From Hymenobacter negativus (GTDB taxonomy: Bacteria; Bacteroidota; Bacteroidia; Cytophagales; Hymenobacteraceae), in NCBI RefSeq assembly GCF_017571495.1, contig NZ_JAGETZ010000009.1, forward strand, positions 62,001 to 126,000: a stretch of 64,000 nucleotides of DNA, read 5' to 3'. Of this stretch, positions 9,344 through 16,690 are shown in pieces. Position 1 is the first letter of the stretch. Every line of letters begins with the position of its first letter. The notes under the pieces were generated by a model. That model was not told the origin of the DNA and made no database searches. It was given only the letters and a program-made list of their open reading frames with translations. The translations under genes were made by a program, and so were the position numbers.

Positions 9344-9910
9344 CTATTCAACCCCAAATCCCTCCACTTCTATCACTGCGCCCGGCGCTAAGTCGCCCAG
9401 CCAGATTCCGCCTACCCGCACGCGCATCAAGCGGAGGGTGGGAAAGCCTACGGCGGCGGTCATCTTTCTAATTTGGCGGAACTTGCCTTCGGTGAGGGTG
9501 ATGGAGACCCAGGAAGTAGGCCCGTGCCGGTCGTCGCGGATTTTGCGGGTGCGCGGTGCGAAAGTGGGGGCAGGGTCGAGGCGGTGGGCGGCGCAGGGCG
9601 TGGTCTGGTATTTCACGCCGTGAATGCCGATTTCGACGCCGGCCTGCAGCTGCGCGATGGCGGCATCGGTAATCAGGCCATCGACTTGGCAGTAATATTC
9701 CTTCTCAAAGTGGCAGCTGCGCACCAGCTCGCTCATGCGGCCGTCGGTGGTGAGCAGGAGCAGGCCCTCGCTGTCCTCATCAAGCCGGCCAATGGCCATG
9801 ATACCCGCCGGAAAATCGTGGAATTCGCCCAGTTTTTTCTTCTTGGCTTCGCCCACAAACTGGCTGAGGTAACCGTAGGGCTTATGAATGAGAAAATGCT
9901 GATGCGGCAT
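9344..9910 (-). CDS. rluE: 23S rRNA pseudouridine synthase, RluE-like
   Basis: The protein has 188 residues from the ATG at 9910 (MPHQHFLIHKPYGYLSQF), the usual RluE N-terminus. The frame stays open upstream to 10045, but that part has no family similarity. The catalytic loop GRLDEDSEGLLLLTTDG carries the Asp nucleophile of the RsuA/RluB/E/F group, and EGKFRQIRKM is the second conserved motif. There is no S4 RNA-binding domain, which matches RluE (U2457 in E. coli 23S rRNA) rather than RluB, RluF or RsuA. Stand-alone gene. Confidence 0.88.
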   Translation of the reverse strand: MPHQHFLIHKPYGYLSQFVGEAKKKKLGEFHDFPAGIMAIGRLDEDSEGLLLLTTDGRMSELVRSCHFEKEYYCQVDGLITDAAIAQLQAGVEIGIHGVKYQTTPCAAHRLDPAPTFAPRTRKIRDDRHGPTSWVSITLTEGKFRQIRKMTAAVGFPTLRLMRVRVGGIWLGDLAPGAVIEVEGFGVE

Positions 9911-10060
9911 GCAGACAAGGGGTGGGGTAGTGGCACAATGATAGGAGCAGGCACCGGGCTTACCAAGGCATAGGAAGGGATTCATGGCCAGTGCATTCAT
10001 TACCTGTGGGTTGGGTTTGAGACCGCCTTGCCCCAAAACGGGCAATATGAAGGATACCAG

Positions 10061-10097
10061 GTAGGAATACGTGGTTTTAAAACCAGGTATTTATACG
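10061..10097. repeat. Palindromic element, copy 1
   Basis: This is an imperfect palindrome centred on GGTTTTAAAACC. It matches the element at 13371-13408 at 34 of 37 positions. It is far from any plausible terminator role, since the nearest genes start at 9910 (minus strand) and 10369 (plus strand), so an operator or mobile palindrome is more likely. Confidence 0.75.
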
Positions 10098-10328
10098 TGT
10101 ACAGGGGCAGGATAAAAGCCGGTCATTTGCGGCTGTAATTATGCTTTGAGTCAGCAAAACCAGCTTGTGGCAAGGTAGCCGACGGTTGAGCCTGTTGCTG
10201 GCCGCAATGAGGACAAATATATGTTTGCTAAAGTAAGTAAAGTGCTTTACATCAAATAAATAAGTAAAAAATAATTGCCTGCTATGTCAAAGCCGGCGAC
10301 TTTCCTCGCCGCGTTTCGGACAGCCTTC

Positions 10329-10336
10329 TACCTTTG
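10329..10336 (+). promoter_or_regulatory. Bacteroidota -7 promoter element (TACCTTTG)
   Basis: TACCTTTG fits TAnnTTTG and lies 32 bp upstream of the ATG at 10369. The -33 element is unclear. Confidence 0.5.
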
Positions 10337-10368
10337 AACTGCTTAATCACTCTTTTTCCTCTTTTTCT

Positions 10369-11028
10369 ATGACCAACAATTTCCCTTCAGGCATCATTAG
10401 CCAAGATGTTTTCAACGAGTATGCCGCCAACTGGCTAACAGTAGTGGGCAACAATGCAGAACTGAATCAGGGCTTTCAGACGGATAGCGGCAAGCTGCTT
10501 TCGGTGAGCTTCACCATGGAGCAAATTCAGCAGTTAGTATCGGTAGTGGGTGCCCACTACATCATGGCGAAGTTCTTGATTACGAGCGATGGGTTAAAAT
10601 TTACGCTGGCCCTGTATGCGGCCGATGCCGAGCGCAACAGGCTGTCGTCGTACTACGGTGCCGGCAATCTCTCACAGGTGCCCGGATTGCCCGGCGCGGA
10701 AGTGCCCGACGTGCTGGCCGAAAAATGGCTGGAGTGCTGGAGCAATGACCAGCCGGTGACGAGCGACATGTTTACGAGCAGCATGCCCGACGCGCCGCTA
10801 CAAGGCTATGCCTTCGATGTGAATGATTTTCTGGCCCTGTTTTACGACTTACCCAAGATAGACGGCGAAATCCTGCTGGTGCATTTTGGCCTGCACGAAT
10901 ACTATCGCGGTACCGCTGAAGGTGACAAGTTAACCCAAACCTTCGGGCTGGTGCTGCGCGTGAGTGGCCAGCAAGGCTCCAGTGACCCCTTCTACGACAT
11001 GTCGGCTCCGTGCCCGCCTCTGTGCTAA
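10369..11028 (+). CDS. Hypothetical protein, 219 residues
   Basis: No family is recognised. The protein is soluble, without a signal peptide or membrane segment. It mixes hydrophobic strands with acidic loops and ends in a Cys/Pro-rich tail (MSAPCPPLC). It starts at an ATG just after a good -7 promoter box and lies about 270 bp downstream of palindrome copy 1. It is followed, after about 60 bp, by the membrane protein/kinase/regulator set on the same strand, and could be co-regulated with it. Confidence 0.75.
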   Translation: MTNNFPSGIISQDVFNEYAANWLTVVGNNAELNQGFQTDSGKLLSVSFTMEQIQQLVSVVGAHYIMAKFLITSDGLKFTLALYAADAERNRLSSYYGAGNLSQVPGLPGAEVPDVLAEKWLECWSNDQPVTSDMFTSSMPDAPLQGYAFDVNDFLALFYDLPKIDGEILLVHFGLHEYYRGTAEGDKLTQTFGLVLRVSGQQGSSDPFYDMSAPCPPLC

Positions 11029-11086
11029 TCCTCTAATCCAAAAAGCTGACATTCACCTATAGGGGTGAAACCGGGCATTCGTTGTA

Positions 11087-11746
11087 GTGGTCAATACATC
11101 TCCTCTTTCTTTTCAGGCAGTATTGATTCAACTGGCACCCGTTCCGGTTGTGTTGGCTTTGGGTATCGGGTTGGTGCGCTACCATCAGTTGCGTCGGGGC
11201 TTACGTTTGTTGGTCTGGCTCATCGGCTTCGTGCTGATTCTGGAGGTCATTACGCGTGTGTTGCGGGAACAGCATCGACCCAACTTGTTTTTGATGCCTA
11301 TTTACACCGTTGGTGAATTCTGCCTATTGGCCTTGGTATACCGCGAAGCATTGCAGTCCGCTTTCTTTTCGCGGCTGATGCCCTGGCTGGTAGGCAGCTT
11401 TACCATTTACGCGCTATTCGACAGCCTGCAGACTTCGCTGCCGACTCAGTTTCGGCCGGGCCAGCAAGTAGTGCAAAGCGTTTTGGTGCTCCTTATTGTT
11501 GGGGCGTACTTTCGCAAGCTGCTCAATGAGCTCGTGGTGCGTCGCCTGGAGCAAGAACCCATGTTTTGGATTTCGACTGGTCTCTTTATTTATTTTCTGG
11601 GGTATGTGCAGATTGCGCTGTTCAGCAACTACCTGCTGCGCTATTCCAAGGAACTGAACCTGACTATCTGGGCCGTTCACGCCCTGCTCTACATGTTGCT
11701 CTATAGCTGCTACAGCCTGGCCCTATGGATGCGCCCGCAGAAGTAG
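11087..11746 (+). CDS. Multi-spanning membrane protein of the two-component locus
   Basis: A 219-residue protein with about seven hydrophobic helices (near 12-30, 38-55, 68-85, 96-110, 128-145, 158-180 and 193-213) separated by short basic loops. No named family. The GTG at 11087 is the likely start; an upstream ATG in this frame was not found. Its last 22 bp overlap the start of the histidine kinase gene, which implies translational coupling. It may be the membrane sensor or an accessory subunit of the kinase, which itself has only one membrane helix. This role is inferred from context alone. Confidence 0.75.
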   Translation: MVNTSPLSFQAVLIQLAPVPVVLALGIGLVRYHQLRRGLRLLVWLIGFVLILEVITRVLREQHRPNLFLMPIYTVGEFCLLALVYREALQSAFFSRLMPWLVGSFTIYALFDSLQTSLPTQFRPGQQVVQSVLVLLIVGAYFRKLLNELVVRRLEQEPMFWISTGLFIYFLGYVQIALFSNYLLRYSKELNLTIWAVHALLYMLLYSCYSLALWMRPQK

Positions 11747-12525
11747 CCTTTAGCCAGCTGCTGTTTGGCGGCATTGGGTTTATGCTGCTTTCGGCGGGGG
11801 CACTGCTGATTTTTCTGGTTACTTACCAAAAGCGGCTGCTCCGGCAGCAGCTCCAGCAGCGCACCATCGAAGCCACCTACCAGCAGCAGCTGCTCACGGC
11901 CGTTATCGAGGCCCAGGAGCGGGAGCGGGAACGCATCGGGCGCGACCTGCACGACGGCATCGGGTCCACCATTGCCATGGCCAAGATGTTGGTGAATCGA
12001 CTGGACGTCAAAAACTCCACCGAAGAACCCAGCAACGTACTAGCCCTGGTAAAGGAAATAATGAGCACGGCTGTACAGGACGTGCGCAGTGTATCGCACA
12101 GTCTATACCCGGCCGTGCTGGCCCGTTTCGGTCTGGCCGAGGCAATTCAGCACCTGGTGGATGTATGCAACGAAACTGCTACCCTCACCATTGAGCTTGA
12201 CCTAGATTACCCCCGGCCGCTGGCCCTGGCCCAGGAATTGGCCCTTTATCGCATCTGCCAGGAGCTGATGCACAACGCCCTCAAGCACGCCCGTGATGCC
12301 ACGCTGCTCACGGTCCAGCTCCGCCAGACGGCGGCCTTGCTTACGCTCATTGTGGAAGACAACGGCTGCGGGTTTACCGCTGCCGATTCCGAGGGGCCTT
12401 TCATTGAAGGCATTGGCCTGCGCAGTATCCATGTGCGGGTGCAGATGCTGCAAGCCCAGCTGCGCCACGAACCGTCCCTGGGTACCCGCATCGTCATCGA
12501 GTTGCCTATTCCTGCATCCGCCTAA
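11725..12525 (+). CDS. Sensor histidine kinase (HisKA_3 / NarX type)
   Basis: A 266-residue protein with one N-terminal membrane helix (about 11-33), a coiled coil (about 36-68), the HisKA_3 phospho-acceptor motif ERERIGRDLHDGIGS with His76, and a HATPase_c domain with N-box HNALKHA, VEDNGCGF and GIGLRSIHVRV. There is no separate sensor domain, so signal input probably comes from the overlapping upstream membrane protein. It would autophosphorylate and pass phosphate to the LuxR-type regulator encoded about 100 bp downstream. Confidence 0.92.
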   Translation: MDAPAEVAFSQLLFGGIGFMLLSAGALLIFLVTYQKRLLRQQLQQRTIEATYQQQLLTAVIEAQERERERIGRDLHDGIGSTIAMAKMLVNRLDVKNSTEEPSNVLALVKEIMSTAVQDVRSVSHSLYPAVLARFGLAEAIQHLVDVCNETATLTIELDLDYPRPLALAQELALYRICQELMHNALKHARDATLLTVQLRQTAALLTLIVEDNGCGFTAADSEGPFIEGIGLRSIHVRVQMLQAQLRHEPSLGTRIVIELPIPASA

Positions 12526-12629
12526 GCAGCTGTATAATCACTCTGGCGATGCAAATGAAGTGACCAGGTGTTTGGTGCCGAATATGTTACTTATCATTCC
12601 TTTCCCACCCAAGTTTATTTTCCTCTGCC

Positions 12630-13301
12630 ATGTCTGCCATCGATTTTCCGGTCCGGATAGCGCTGCTTGACGACCATCCCATGTTTCGGCAGGGCCTGCG
12701 CTACATTCTCAGCGCCCTTCCCTACGTAGCAGAAGTAGTTGAAACCGCTACTCTTTCCGAGCTACTGGTTTGCTGCCGCGAGCGCCAGCCCGATGTGCTG
12801 CTCCTCGACCTGCAAATGCCTGGCATGGACGGTCCCGAGGCAGCAAAGCTGCTGCTTGACGAATTTAAGGATTTGAAAATTATTGTGCTGACGATGCTGT
12901 CGGCCGATAAGTTCATCACCCAAATGATGCGGCTTGGGGCCCGTAGCTACCTGCCCAAGGATGCCGACCAGGACGAGCTGCGCCAGGCCATTGAAGACGT
13001 GCTGATAACCGGCCACCACTTCACCCCCCGTATTTCGCGCGCCCTCATGCGGGGCGTGCAGCAGCCCACCCGCCAGCCTGCCACTACCCGCCTGCCCGAC
13101 CTGGTGCAGCTTACTCCGCGCGAGGAAGAGGTATTGCGCCTGATTTGTGAAGGCCGCACTGCGGCTGAAATAGCGTCTCGGCTCTTTATCAGCCGGCGGA
13201 CCGTGGAAGGGCACCGCCAGAACCTCCTGGAAAAAACCAGCGCGCCCAACTCGGCCGGGCTGGTGGTATACGCCGCCCGACACGGGCTACTCGATTCCTA
13301 A
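12630..13301 (+). CDS. NarL/LuxR-type response regulator
   Basis: A 223-residue protein. The receiver domain (about 8-125) carries acidic residues D14/D15, phospho-acceptor D60 in LLLDLQMPGMDG and K110 in YLPKD. The C-terminal LuxR helix-turn-helix (about 148-212) has LTPREEEVLRLICEGRTAAEIA and SRRTVEGHRQNLLEK. It pairs with the kinase just upstream. A perfect 38-bp palindrome lies 70 bp after the stop and a near copy lies upstream of 10369, so these are candidate binding sites; this is inference. Confidence 0.93.
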   Translation: MSAIDFPVRIALLDDHPMFRQGLRYILSALPYVAEVVETATLSELLVCCRERQPDVLLLDLQMPGMDGPEAAKLLLDEFKDLKIIVLTMLSADKFITQMMRLGARSYLPKDADQDELRQAIEDVLITGHHFTPRISRALMRGVQQPTRQPATTRLPDLVQLTPREEEVLRLICEGRTAAEIASRLFISRRTVEGHRQNLLEKTSAPNSAGLVVYAARHGLLDS

Positions 13302-13763
13302 GAAGTGTCATTATAGATAATGCACTTTTAGTCAATCGATTGTATTTTGTGTAAACCGCTGCTTCATCCACGTAGAAATACCTGGTTTTAAAACCAGGTA
13401 TTTCTACGCTGAAATAGCCCATCTGGAACCTGCTATTTCGCATCACTGAATGAGGCACTGGTAGACGCTTCTTCGCTCCGCACTTCCTTTCGAAAACACA
13501 CCTGGCTTCTTCTTCGCCCTGGCCGATTCCGGCTTTTCTCAGGGCTTCCTTTTGGTAAAACTGCTGATTTTATCTCGGCTGTTTTATTGATACGCTCACG
13601 ATTTTGGGTCATTTGCTCGCATCCCGCATAGCGGCTTGACAGTACTCCCGTGCCGCTTGCTAAAGCCGCCGAAGGACCATGCGTGAGGGTTACGGTGCCG
13701 TGTATTTATTCCGGTTTCGGTACACTGCCGACGCCTTTTTCTCCCATTTCCCTCCCCAATACC
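13302..13763. other. 462-bp non-coding leader region of the collar-protein operon
   Basis: It contains the perfect palindrome 13371-13408 and a second hairpin (13411-13418 with 13432-13439). The frame of the first collar gene is open back to 13650, but those residues have no family similarity. No gene is seen. Confidence 0.6.
13371..13408. repeat. Perfect 38-bp palindrome, copy 2
   Basis: The left arm CGTAGAAATACCTGGTTTT (13371-13389) and right arm (13390-13408) are exact reverse complements with no loop. It is shared with 10061-10097 (34/37 matches). It is immediately followed by a smaller hairpin, GAAATAGC...GCTATTTC (13411-13439). The absence of a loop favours a protein-binding site or a mobile palindrome over a terminator, although read-through hairpin formation is possible. 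Confidence 0.85.
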
Positions 13764-14303
13764 ATGGACCCTTTTCTTGGAGAAATTCGCCTGATGGCAA
13801 TCAATTTCCCCCCGCGCGGCTGGGCATTCTGCCAAGGCCAGCTGATTCCCATCAGCCAGAATACGGCGCTGTTCTCGCTGCTTGGTACGCAGTATGGTGG
13901 CGATGGCCGCACCTCTTTTGCCTTGCCTGACCTGCGCGGCCGGGCCGCGCTCGGGGTGGGGCAGGGCCCTGGCACCAGCAACTATACACAGGGCGAAGTG
14001 ACTGGTACGGAAGGTGTAACGCTGCTAACAACCCAAATGCCTGCTCACATGCACGCCGTTAAGGGTACGGTAGCTGCCAATTCGGCGCTGGGCACGGTTA
14101 GTACCCCCGTCAATGGCTATCTGGCCGCTGCTTCGAGCGCCCAGTACAGTGAGAACCCCGGCGGAGGCCAGCCCATGGCCGCCGACCTGGTGACCGGCCA
14201 AACGGCTGCTACCGGTAGCGGCCAGTCGCATGAGAACCGCATGCCGTTCCTGGCGCTCAACTACTGTATTGCCCTGCAAGGCGTGTTCCCTCAGCGGTCC
14301 TAA
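13764..14303 (+). CDS. Phage tail collar domain protein (MdpB-like), copy 1
   Basis: A 179-residue protein of the tail-collar family: N-terminal MDPFLGEIRLMAINFPPRGWAFC, conserved LLGTQYGGDGRTSFALPDLRGR (about 40-60), the metal-binding-like HxH motif at H95/H97 and the C-terminal LNYCIALQGVFP. In phages this fold caps tail-fibre trimers. Bacterial copies (microcystin-related MdpB family) have no settled role. There is no signal peptide. ATG 13764 was chosen because the family N-terminus begins there. It is the first of three tandem paralogs, 39 bp before the second, with no other phage genes nearby. Confidence 0.9.
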   Translation: MDPFLGEIRLMAINFPPRGWAFCQGQLIPISQNTALFSLLGTQYGGDGRTSFALPDLRGRAALGVGQGPGTSNYTQGEVTGTEGVTLLTTQMPAHMHAVKGTVAANSALGTVSTPVNGYLAAASSAQYSENPGGGQPMAADLVTGQTAATGSGQSHENRMPFLALNYCIALQGVFPQRS

Positions 14304-14342
14304 GCAGGTTTCTTTCTTCACGATTCCCAGATATCCATAGCC

Positions 14343-14885
14343 ATGTCAACTCCTACTATTGGTGAAATCCGCATCGTGGGCTTCACATTTGCGCCTCCGG
14401 GCTGGGTGCCCTGCGCGGGCCAGCTCCTGCCCATTTCCGAATACGATACCCTTTTCATGCTGCTGGGTACTACCTACGGCGGCGACGGCCAAAACACGTT
14501 TGCCGTGCCGGATTTCCGGGGGCGCATCGTACCCGGCACCGGGGCAGGCCCGGGGCTATCGAACTACACCCCTGGCCAGATGGGCGGCGTCGAAAATGTC
14601 ACCCTGACCCTCAACAACCTGGCTTCGCACGGGCACCCGTTTTCGGGGCAGCTTAATGGCACCACCCAGGGGGCCGGGCAGAACGACCCGGTGGGCGCGT
14701 ACCCCGCCGCCAGCAGCCAAGGCTTTTACGCCACAGCCCCTACGGAGAACGTTGCGCTGGGTGCTGGTGCCGTGAGCGGCCAGGCCCTGCCAGTAGGCGG
14801 CAACCAGCCGCACAACAACATCCAGCCGGTACTGGCGCTGAACTACATCATAGCCACTGAGGGCATTTTCCCATCGCAACCCTAG
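14343..14885 (+). CDS. Phage tail collar domain protein (MdpB-like), copy 2
   Basis: A 180-residue paralog of its two neighbours: GEIRIVGFTFAPPGWVPC at the start, YGGDGQNTFAVPDFRGR in the middle, the HxH motif at H96/H98, and the ending LNYIIATEGIFPSQP. The Cys after PxGW is kept; the variable central part (about 100-155) differs from the other copies, as expected for a surface-exposed or specificity segment. Same operon, with 45 bp before the next copy. Confidence 0.9.
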   Translation: MSTPTIGEIRIVGFTFAPPGWVPCAGQLLPISEYDTLFMLLGTTYGGDGQNTFAVPDFRGRIVPGTGAGPGLSNYTPGQMGGVENVTLTLNNLASHGHPFSGQLNGTTQGAGQNDPVGAYPAASSQGFYATAPTENVALGAGAVSGQALPVGGNQPHNNIQPVLALNYIIATEGIFPSQP

Positions 14886-14930
14886 CACTGGAAACCGCTT
14901 TTTCATTCACTTTTTCGCTTCGTATTTATC

Positions 14931-15467
14931 ATGAATGAATCATTTCTCGGCGAGTTGCGGCCCATTGGCTTTGGCTATGCCCCCAAAGGCTGGATGCTTT
15001 GCCAAGGCCAGACGCTGCCCATTGCGCAGAACCAGGCGTTGTTCTCCCTGTTAGGCACCACCTACGGCGGCAACGGCCAAACTACCTTCAACCTGCCCGA
15101 CCTGCGCTCGCGTGTGCCCATCGGCCAGGGCCAACTGCTGGGCCAGAGCAACTACGTGCTTGGCCAGACCGGCGGCGTTGAAAGCCAGACGCTGCTGCCG
15201 GCCCAGCTCCCCTCGCATAGCCACGTGGTGCAAGGCACCATGGTGCCCGACACTGCTACCGACAACGGGGCCCCTACCGGCGAATACATCGGTACCGGCA
15301 CGCTGAACCAGTACAGCAAAGGGCCTAAGAATGCCCCGATGGCCGCCAATGCCGTTACCGGCACCGCTAGCCTTACGGGTAACAGCCAGCCGCATGAAAA
15401 CCGGCAGCCCTACATCGCCATGAACTACGCCATTTGCCTGCAAGGAATATTTCCTTCCCGCGGCTAA
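14931..15467 (+). CDS. Phage tail collar domain protein (MdpB-like), copy 3
   Basis: A 178-residue paralog with MNESFLGELRPIGFGYAPKG, YGGNGQTTFNLPDLRSR, HxH at H96/H98 and MNYAICLQGIFPSRG. Three homologous but clearly diverged copies suggest a hetero-trimeric or sequential assembly rather than simple dosage. A terminator follows 38 bp after the stop, separating the triplet from the formyltransferase gene. Confidence 0.9.
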   Translation: MNESFLGELRPIGFGYAPKGWMLCQGQTLPIAQNQALFSLLGTTYGGNGQTTFNLPDLRSRVPIGQGQLLGQSNYVLGQTGGVESQTLLPAQLPSHSHVVQGTMVPDTATDNGAPTGEYIGTGTLNQYSKGPKNAPMAANAVTGTASLTGNSQPHENRQPYIAMNYAICLQGIFPSRG

Positions 15468-15504
15468 GGCAGACGCGATGAAAGCCCCTGAGGTCCTGTA
15501 AAAT

Positions 15505-15542
15505 AACGATTCCCAAGGTCAGAGCTGGCTTTGGGAATCGTT
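15505..15542 (+). terminator. Terminator after the collar-protein triplet
   Basis: Arms AACGATTCCCAA (15505-15516) and TTGGGAATCGTT (15531-15542) pair perfectly. The T-rich tail is modest, so read-through is possible. Confidence 0.65.
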
Positions 15543-15689
15543 GTTTGCAGTGCTTGTCAGTTGGGCCTCCGCATCAAAAAAGCTATTTCCTGCAGGGTGC
15601 GCCTTCCGTTTCGGGATACCAGCCCTGCGCGCTACAAGATAAGAAAGCAGATACGTGTACAAAGTTGATGTCCTACCTAGCCCAGCACC

Positions 15690-16646
15690 ATGCGCTTAGC
15701 CGTTATAATCAGCAGTAAAATGGGCTTGCCGCTGCTACAGGACCTAATGGCCCAGAACGCAGTGGCCGGGGTGGCCATGCCCCGGGCCGACCGCCCCGAA
15801 TCGGAAGAGTTGGCCGCGCAGGTCCAGGACCTGGGCTTGCCCGTGCGCTGGTTGCAGCGCGCCGGACTAGGGGAGGCCCTCGCAGAGTGGGTGGCCGACC
15901 TGGCGCCCACGGCGGTGCTGGTGCTCATGTTTCCGTGGCGCATTCCGGCTGCCGTGCTGGGCTTGCCGCCCGAGGGATTTCTGAACATGCACTTTGCCGC
16001 GCTGCCGGGCTACCGCGGACCGGAGCCCCTGTTCTGGCAAATCCGCAACGGCGAGGCGGCCGGGGCTGTGACCGTGCATCGCATGGAGCCTGACTTCGAT
16101 ACCGGTCCGGTGCTGCTGGCTATGCCCGTGCCCATTGGGCCGCGCGACACCTACGGCCTGCACTACAGCCAGTTGGCCCTGGCTGCTATCGGCGTGGGCC
16201 GGCAACTAGTGGCTGCGTTGCGGAGCGAAGGCCCGCCGCTGGCGGCTGTGAAGCAGTTGCCGACGCGGGCTCGCTACTGGCCACGACCCAGCCTGGCCGA
16301 CGTGTGCGTGCGCTGGGAAGAGTCGGCGCTCGACCTCGACCGGCTGGTGCGGGCCGTGAATCCCTGGAACCGCGGCGCGCTGGCCCTGCTGCGCGGCCAG
16401 CCCCTGCGCCTGCTGAGTGTGACACCGCTGGCCGGGCCCGCCCCGGGGCCGCCCGGCACCGTGCTGCTGGCCTCGGCCACCGACGGGCTGATAGTGGCCT
16501 GCGGTGCCGGTGAGGCGCTGCGCCTTGATGCGGTGGCCTTGGACGAAGGGTATTTCACGGGCGGCCAACTGGCCACCCTGGGCCTGCAGGCTGGCGAAAT
16601 ACTGGCTGCTCTGCCCATCGCCCAGCCCGCCGGCGCCTTCAGCTGA
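15690..16646 (+). CDS. Formyltransferase-fold enzyme (Fmt/ArnA-like)
   Basis: A 318-residue protein with the N10-formyl-tetrahydrofolate-dependent formyltransferase fold. The catalytic triad is visible as N99 and H101 in FLNMHFAALPGYRG and D137 in PDFDTGPVL. A C-terminal beta domain (about 215-310) resembles that of methionyl-tRNA formyltransferase. It is probably not the housekeeping Fmt: the active-site surroundings diverge (family NxHxSLLPxxRG) and it sits between surface-protein genes. The acceptor is probably an amino-sugar or an N-terminal or lysyl amine, but this is unknown. Its stop overlaps a possible ATG at 16646, 45 bp before the likely start of the giant gene. Confidence 0.82.
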   Translation: MRLAVIISSKMGLPLLQDLMAQNAVAGVAMPRADRPESEELAAQVQDLGLPVRWLQRAGLGEALAEWVADLAPTAVLVLMFPWRIPAAVLGLPPEGFLNMHFAALPGYRGPEPLFWQIRNGEAAGAVTVHRMEPDFDTGPVLLAMPVPIGPRDTYGLHYSQLALAAIGVGRQLVAALRSEGPPLAAVKQLPTRARYWPRPSLADVCVRWEESALDLDRLVRAVNPWNRGALALLRGQPLRLLSVTPLAGPAPGPPGTVLLASATDGLIVACGAGEALRLDAVALDEGYFTGGQLATLGLQAGEILAALPIAQPAGAFS

Positions 16647-16690
16647 TGAACTGTTTTGCCTTCTTTTCTAATTCAATAGTCCCACCAAAT

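Larger units (their letters stand above)
9911..10368. other. 458-bp non-coding gap with palindrome copy 1 and a promoter
   Basis: No plausible gene is present. The gap contains the palindrome at 10061-10097 and a -7 promoter box at 10329-10336, with an AT-rich stretch (about 10210-10285) in between. Confidence 0.6.

Noticed and set aside
13764..15467. Prophage based on three tail-collar genes
   Set aside because: No capsid, tail-tube, terminase, integrase or lysis genes anywhere near; bacterial collar (MdpB-like) proteins are common outside prophages.
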